Assembly: GCF_000266905.1 (NCBI RefSeq) | Contig: NC_018027.1 | Span: 2,604,001 to 2,668,000 of the forward strand | Source: Mycolicibacterium chubuense NBB4 | GTDB taxonomy: Bacteria; Actinomycetota; Actinomycetes; Mycobacteriales; Mycobacteriaceae | Direction of reading: 5' to 3' | DNA: 64,000 nucleotides | Shown: piece by piece, positions 60,422-64,000 of the stretch | How the letters are laid out: every line of letters starts with the position of its first letter | Position numbering within the stretch: position 1 is the stretch's first letter | The notes under the pieces: generated by a model | Database searches by the model: none | What the model was told of the DNA's origin: nothing | What the model saw: the letters and a program-made list of their open reading frames with translations, nothing else | Made by a program: the position numbers and the translations under genes

Positions 60422-61864
60422 ATGCCAAGTCCCTCCGTCACCTCTCCGCAAGTAGCCCTCAACGACATCGGCTCTGCAGAGGACTTTCTCGCCGCCATCG
60501 ACAAGACCATCAAATACTTCAACGATGGCGACATCGTCGAAGGGACCATCGTCAAGGTCGACCGCGACGAAGTCTTGCTCGACATCGGCTACAAGACCGA
60601 AGGTGTCATCCCTTCTCGCGAGCTCTCCATCAAGCACGACGTCGACCCCAATGAGGTTGTGTCCGTCGGCGACGAGGTCGAAGCCCTGGTCCTCACCAAG
60701 GAGGACAAAGAAGGCCGCCTGATCCTGTCCAAGAAGCGCGCTCAGTACGAGCGTGCCTGGGGCACCATCGAAGAGCTCAAGGAGAAGGACGAGGCCGTCA
60801 AGGGCACCGTCATCGAGGTCGTCAAGGGCGGCCTGATCCTCGACATCGGCCTGCGCGGCTTCCTGCCCGCGTCGCTGGTCGAGATGCGCCGCGTCCGCGA
60901 TCTGCAGCCGTACATCGGCAAGGAGATCGAGGCCAAGATCATCGAGCTCGACAAGAACCGCAACAACGTGGTGCTCTCGCGCCGCGCCTGGCTGGAGCAG
61001 ACCCAGTCCGAGGTGCGCAGCGAATTCCTCAACCAGCTCACCAAGGGCGCCATCCGCAAGGGTGTCGTGTCCTCGATCGTCAACTTCGGCGCGTTCGTCG
61101 ATCTCGGCGGCGTCGACGGCCTGGTGCACGTCTCCGAGCTGTCCTGGAAGCACATCGACCACCCGTCCGAGGTGGTCCAGGTGGGCGACGAGGTCACCGT
61201 CGAGGTGCTCGACGTGGACATGGACCGCGAGCGGGTCTCGTTGTCGCTCAAGGCCACTCAGGAAGATCCGTGGCGCCACTTCGCCCGCACGCACGCCATC
61301 GGTCAGATCGTGCCGGGCAAGGTCACCAAGCTGGTGCCGTTCGGTGCTTTCGTCCGCGTCGAGGAGGGCATCGAGGGTCTGGTGCACATCTCCGAGCTGT
61401 CGGAGCGGCACGTCGAGGTCCCGGACCAGGTGGTCCAGGTCGGCGACGACGCGATGGTCAAGGTCATCGACATCGACCTGGAGCGTCGCCGCATCTCGCT
61501 GAGCCTCAAGCAGGCCAACGAGGACTACTCCGACGAGTTCGAGGCCTGGAAGTACGGCATGGCCGACAGCTACGACGACCAGGGCAACTACATCTTCCCC
61601 GAAGGCTTCGACGCCGAGACCAACGAGTGGCTCGAAGGCTTCGAGAAGCAGCGTGACGAGTGGGAGGCCCGCTACGCGGAGGCCGAGCGCCGCCACAAGA
61701 TGCACACCGCCCAGATGGAGCGCTTCGCAGCGGCCGAGGCAGCCGAGGCCGCCAAGCCCGCCTCCAGCGGTTCGTCGCGGTCCGACGAGTCCTCCGCCGG
61801 CGGATCGCTCGCCAGCGATGCGCAGCTCGCCGCCCTGCGCGAAAAGCTCGCAGGCAACGCGTAA
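60422..61864 (+). CDS. rpsA: 30S ribosomal protein S1
   Basis: A ribosomal mRNA-binding protein of 480 residues. It has four S1 domains: from about residues 36-105, 122-187, 208-276 and 293-362 (for example GDIVEGTIVKVDRDEVLLDIGYKTEG, KGVVSSIVNFGAFVDLGGVDGLVHVSELS, PGKVTKLVPFGAFVRVEEGIEG). A charged C-terminal extension ends in a Ser/Ala-rich tail (SSGSSRSDESSAGGS). This is the actinobacterial four-domain form, against six in E. coli. ATG 60422 is preceded by a weak CGGAG site. A terminator hairpin follows. Confidence 0.97.
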   Translation: MPSPSVTSPQVALNDIGSAEDFLAAIDKTIKYFNDGDIVEGTIVKVDRDEVLLDIGYKTEGVIPSRELSIKHDVDPNEVVSVGDEVEALVLTKEDKEGRLILSKKRAQYERAWGTIEELKEKDEAVKGTVIEVVKGGLILDIGLRGFLPASLVEMRRVRDLQPYIGKEIEAKIIELDKNRNNVVLSRRAWLEQTQSEVRSEFLNQLTKGAIRKGVVSSIVNFGAFVDLGGVDGLVHVSELSWKHIDHPSEVVQVGDEVTVEVLDVDMDRERVSLSLKATQEDPWRHFARTHAIGQIVPGKVTKLVPFGAFVRVEEGIEGLVHISELSERHVEVPDQVVQVGDDAMVKVIDIDLERRRISLSLKQANEDYSDEFEAWKYGMADSYDDQGNYIFPEGFDAETNEWLEGFEKQRDEWEARYAEAERRHKMHTAQMERFAAAEAAEAAKPASSGSSRSDESSAGGSLASDAQLAALREKLAGNA

Positions 61865-61878
61865 TACGCTCAACGATC

Positions 61879-61910
61879 GAACGCCCCGGCTCACCCGAGC
61901 CGGGGCGTTC
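61879..61910 (+). terminator. rpsA terminator hairpin
   Basis: A 14-bp GC-rich perfect stem (61879-61892 with 61897-61910) with loop ACCC, starting 15 nt after the rpsA stop. It lacks a long T-run, as often seen in mycobacteria. Confidence 0.8.
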
Positions 61911-61927
61911 GTCGTATCGGGGTTTGA

Positions 61928-61933
61928 GAGACT
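61928..61933 (+). promoter_or_regulatory. Possible -10 element of coaE
   Basis: GAGACT ends 6 nt before GTG 61940. It keeps A2 and T6 of TANNNT only, so support is weak. Confidence 0.3.
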
Positions 61934-61939
61934 GGTGCC

Positions 61940-63157
61940 GTGCTGCGCATTGGATTGACCGGAGGTATCGGAGCAGGCAAGTCCACGGTGTCCGCCACGT
62001 TCAGTGAACTCGGCGGGGTCGTCGTCGACGGAGACGTCATCGCCCGGGAGGTCGTCGAGCCGGGGACCGAGGGGCTCGCCAAGCTGGTCGAGGCGTTCGG
62101 CGACGACATCCTGGCGCCGGACGGCTCGCTGAACCGGCCGGCGCTGGCCGCCATCGCGTTCAGCGATGACGAGAAGCGCGCGACGTTGAACGGGATCGTG
62201 CATCCGCTTGTCGGACAACGACGTTCGGAGCTGATCGCGGCCGCGGCCGATGACGCGGTGATCGTCGAGGACATCCCGTTGCTGGTGGAATCGCAGATGG
62301 CGCCGATGTTCCCGCTCGTGATCATCGTGCATGCCGACGCCGAAGTCCGGGTCAAGCGATTGATCGAATACCGCGGATTCAGCGAGGAGGACGCCCGGGC
62401 CCGCATCGCCGCCCAGGCCACCGAGGAGCAGCGGCGCGCGGTTGCCGATGTCTGGCTGGACAATTCGGGCAGCGCCGACCAACTCGTCGGCAAGGCCCGA
62501 GCGTTGTGGCAGGAGCGCATCCACCCCTTCGCGCTGAACCTGCAGGCAGGACGGCCGGCCGAGGCCTCACCGCACGTGGTGTCAGCCGACCCGCGGTGGC
62601 CGGCACAGGCACAGCGGATCCTGGCCCGGTTGCGGACGGCCTGCGGCCACCGTGCGTCGCGGGTGGACCACGTCGGGTCCACCGCGGTGCCGGGGCTGGA
62701 CGCCAAAGACGTCATCGACGTCCAGGTGACCGTCGCGTCCCTGGCGGTCGCCGACGAGCTCGCCGAGGCGCTGCGGGCAGCCGGTTACGTCCGCACCTCG
62801 ATCATGCGGGACATGGCGAAGCCGGAGGCGCGCAGCACCGTCGCGGAGTTCGACCGGGCCGACGACGAGGCGCTGTGGGGCAAGAGGCTCTACAGCTCGG
62901 CCGACCCCGGCCGGCCCACCAACGTCCACGTGCGCGTCGCCGGGTGGCCCAACCAGCAGTTCGCGTTGCTGTTCGTCGACTGGCTGAAGGCCGAGCCCGC
63001 CGCCCGAGCGGAGTACCTGGAGCTCAAGCGCCGGATCGCCGCGCAGGGACCCGCGAGCACGGCGGACCACGCCGAAACGAAGGAGCCGTGGCTCGTCGAC
63101 GCGTACCGCCGGGCCTGGGCCTGGGCCGACGCGTCGGGCTGGCGGCCCGAAGCCTGA
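61940..63157 (+). CDS. coaE: Dephospho-CoA kinase fused to GrpB/UPF0157 domain
   Basis: A 405-residue two-domain protein. Residues 1 to about 200 are dephospho-CoA kinase, which phosphorylates the 3' ribose hydroxyl in the last step of CoA synthesis: P-loop GLTGGIGAGKSTV, DGDVIAREVVEPG, and EDIPLLVES. Residues about 215-400 are a GrpB (UPF0157) nucleotidyltransferase-like domain with RVDHVGSTAVPGLDAKDVIDVQV. The fusion is known from mycobacteria; the role of the second domain is unsettled. GTG 61940 is used. It follows the rpsA terminator. Confidence 0.94.
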   Translation: MLRIGLTGGIGAGKSTVSATFSELGGVVVDGDVIAREVVEPGTEGLAKLVEAFGDDILAPDGSLNRPALAAIAFSDDEKRATLNGIVHPLVGQRRSELIAAAADDAVIVEDIPLLVESQMAPMFPLVIIVHADAEVRVKRLIEYRGFSEEDARARIAAQATEEQRRAVADVWLDNSGSADQLVGKARALWQERIHPFALNLQAGRPAEASPHVVSADPRWPAQAQRILARLRTACGHRASRVDHVGSTAVPGLDAKDVIDVQVTVASLAVADELAEALRAAGYVRTSIMRDMAKPEARSTVAEFDRADDEALWGKRLYSSADPGRPTNVHVRVAGWPNQQFALLFVDWLKAEPAARAEYLELKRRIAAQGPASTADHAETKEPWLVDAYRRAWAWADASGWRPEA

Positions 63158-63195
63158 TGCGTGTCTTGCTCAGGTGGCGGATCTCGCCGACCACG

Positions 63196-63975
63196 TCAGC
63201 GGCCGCTCCGGTCCGCGTTCGCGTGGATCGCCTCGCGACAGTAGGCCGCGAAGCCCGGGAGCCCGAATGATTCGTCGTACCTGGCGACGTATCTCGGGTC
63301 GCTCACGTACATGTCGCCCAGGTTGCGGTGGAAGGCCGGAGGGCAGTCGTAGAACCACCGATTCACGTGGACCCGGTGTTGCTCCGCCGCATCCATCGCC
63401 TCAGTGGAGTCGGCTGGCAGCCCAGCGCGGAACGCGTCGGACAGGGCCTTCTCGACGGCTTCTCCCTCAGCCTTGATCCGGACCCATTCCTCCTTGCCGT
63501 AGGACTTCGTTCGGCGCTGCGATTCCTTCCACTCTGCGGTCTCGCCCCACTTCTGCTCGGCCTCTGCCTGATAATCGTCGAAGCCCTCACCGAACAGCTC
63601 GCGCATGTCGTCGTCGGTCATGGGGGTGTTCGCCATTGCCTTCTCCAATGCCTGATCGATGGCATCGACGAGGTTCTTCATCTCATCGAGCCGGGACATG
63701 ACGCGTTCGCGCTGTCGAATCAGGTGGCTGACCTCGTCGCCCTCGTCCAACAGGCTCGCGATCTCGTCAAGAGGCAGCTCGAGCCGGCGGTAAACGATGA
63801 TCTGGGACAAGCGCGTCAGGTCCGCCGACGTGTAGACCCGGTAAGCCGAGGCGTTACGCCGACTCGGAGTCAGCAACCCGATTTCGTCGTAGTGGTGAAG
63901 TGTCCGGACCGTGATGCCGAATCGCTCTGCGACCTCGCCCACGGTCATGTCGTCCACCTGCATCTCCTGCGTCAC
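63196..63975 (-). CDS. MerR-family regulator with TipAS-type domain
   Basis: A 259-residue transcription regulator. The N-terminal winged helix (MTVGEVAERFGITVRTLHHYDEIGLLTPS) is followed by a dimerising coiled coil (LIRQRERVMSRLDEMKNLVDAIDQALEKAM). The C-terminal TipAS domain has MRELFGEGFDDYQAEAEQKWG and HVNRWFYDCPPAFHRNLGDMYVSDPRY. TipAS domains bind thiopeptide-like drugs and other small ligands in relatives. ATG 63975 is used; ATG 63963 and 63948 are in frame and could be the true start, the latter directly before the winged helix. It converges on coaE. Confidence 0.92.
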   Translation of the reverse strand: MTQEMQVDDMTVGEVAERFGITVRTLHHYDEIGLLTPSRRNASAYRVYTSADLTRLSQIIVYRRLELPLDEIASLLDEGDEVSHLIRQRERVMSRLDEMKNLVDAIDQALEKAMANTPMTDDDMRELFGEGFDDYQAEAEQKWGETAEWKESQRRTKSYGKEEWVRIKAEGEAVEKALSDAFRAGLPADSTEAMDAAEQHRVHVNRWFYDCPPAFHRNLGDMYVSDPRYVARYDESFGLPGFAAYCREAIHANADRSGR

Positions 63976-64000
63976 GTCGACCAGGCTGGTGCCTCACGTC

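Overview
The window is a high-GC actinobacterial chromosome segment from a mycobacterium, most likely a fast-growing Mycolicibacterium. This rests on the gene order nadABC - his - trp - lgt - pyk - tesB - cydABDC - adenylate cyclase - pdtaR - thiolase/DUF35 pair - polA - rpsA - coaE, which I recognise as the M. tuberculosis Rv1594-Rv1631 order. It is also supported by frequent GTG starts, ATGA/GTGA overlaps, a PE-PPE domain protein, a PecA-like aspartic protease domain and a Dps close to M. smegmatis Dps2. The species cannot be named from the sequence alone.

Layout. 1-3.1 kb: NAD synthesis (nadA, cut by the window edge, then nadB and nadC). 3.1-4.0 kb: a membrane-anchored hypothetical and a deazaflavin-dependent nitroreductase-like gene. 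4.06-10.5 kb: histidine operon hisD-C-B-H-A-(IMPase)-F-I. 10.5-11.8 kb: opposite-strand pair bcp and an orphan ABC ATPase. 11.8-19.8 kb: trpE, a trp-region membrane protein, trpC-B-A and lgt, whose product carries a roughly 700-residue acidic repeat tail. 19.9-22.2 kb: a DUF222/HNH gene, a TM2 protein and a DUF2752 protein. 22.3-28.3 kb: glutamate synthase gltBD. 28.35-31.2 kb: pyk, tesB and a DUF4190 protein. 31.1-36.8 kb: cytochrome bd operon cydA-B-D-C on the minus strand. 36.9-40.8 kb: an HdeD-like protein, a polar amino-acid ABC transporter and Dps. 40.8-42.9 kb: membrane adenylate cyclase and nitrilase, divergent. 43.1-47.4 kb: a secreted PE-PPE-type hydrolase facing a secreted YVTN-propeller/aspartic protease. 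47.9 kb: a short tRNA-Leu(CAA). 48.0-53.9 kb: pdtaR and a branched-chain amino-acid transporter. 54-59.6 kb: a small secreted peptide, DUF35 and thiolase genes, polA and a thioesterase. 59.7-64 kb: DUF4333 lipoprotein, rpsA, coaE-GrpB and a MerR/TipAS regulator.

Most of the window is biosynthetic and respiratory core. It supplies NAD, His, Trp and Glu, assembles cytochrome bd, lipidates lipoproteins, and imports amino acids through two ABC systems. Compared with the core order I remember, the extra blocks are the HNH gene, gltBD, the amino-acid transporter with dps, the nitrilase/PE-PPE/protease block and the liv operon.

Most unusual observations: (1) nine tandem copies of a 43-65 residue acidic unit at the end of Lgt, including a perfect 189-bp tandem duplication; (2) a seven-bladed YVTN propeller fused to a PecA-like aspartic protease, convergent with a PE-PPE hydrolase; (3) a tRNA-Leu with no long variable arm; (4) about fourteen genes whose -10-like hexamer lies 6-8 nt before the start codon, suggesting leaderless mRNAs, three times as divergent pairs; (5) a FurA-box-like palindrome over the dps promoter. 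All functional calls come from reading the sequence. No database search or alignment was run.
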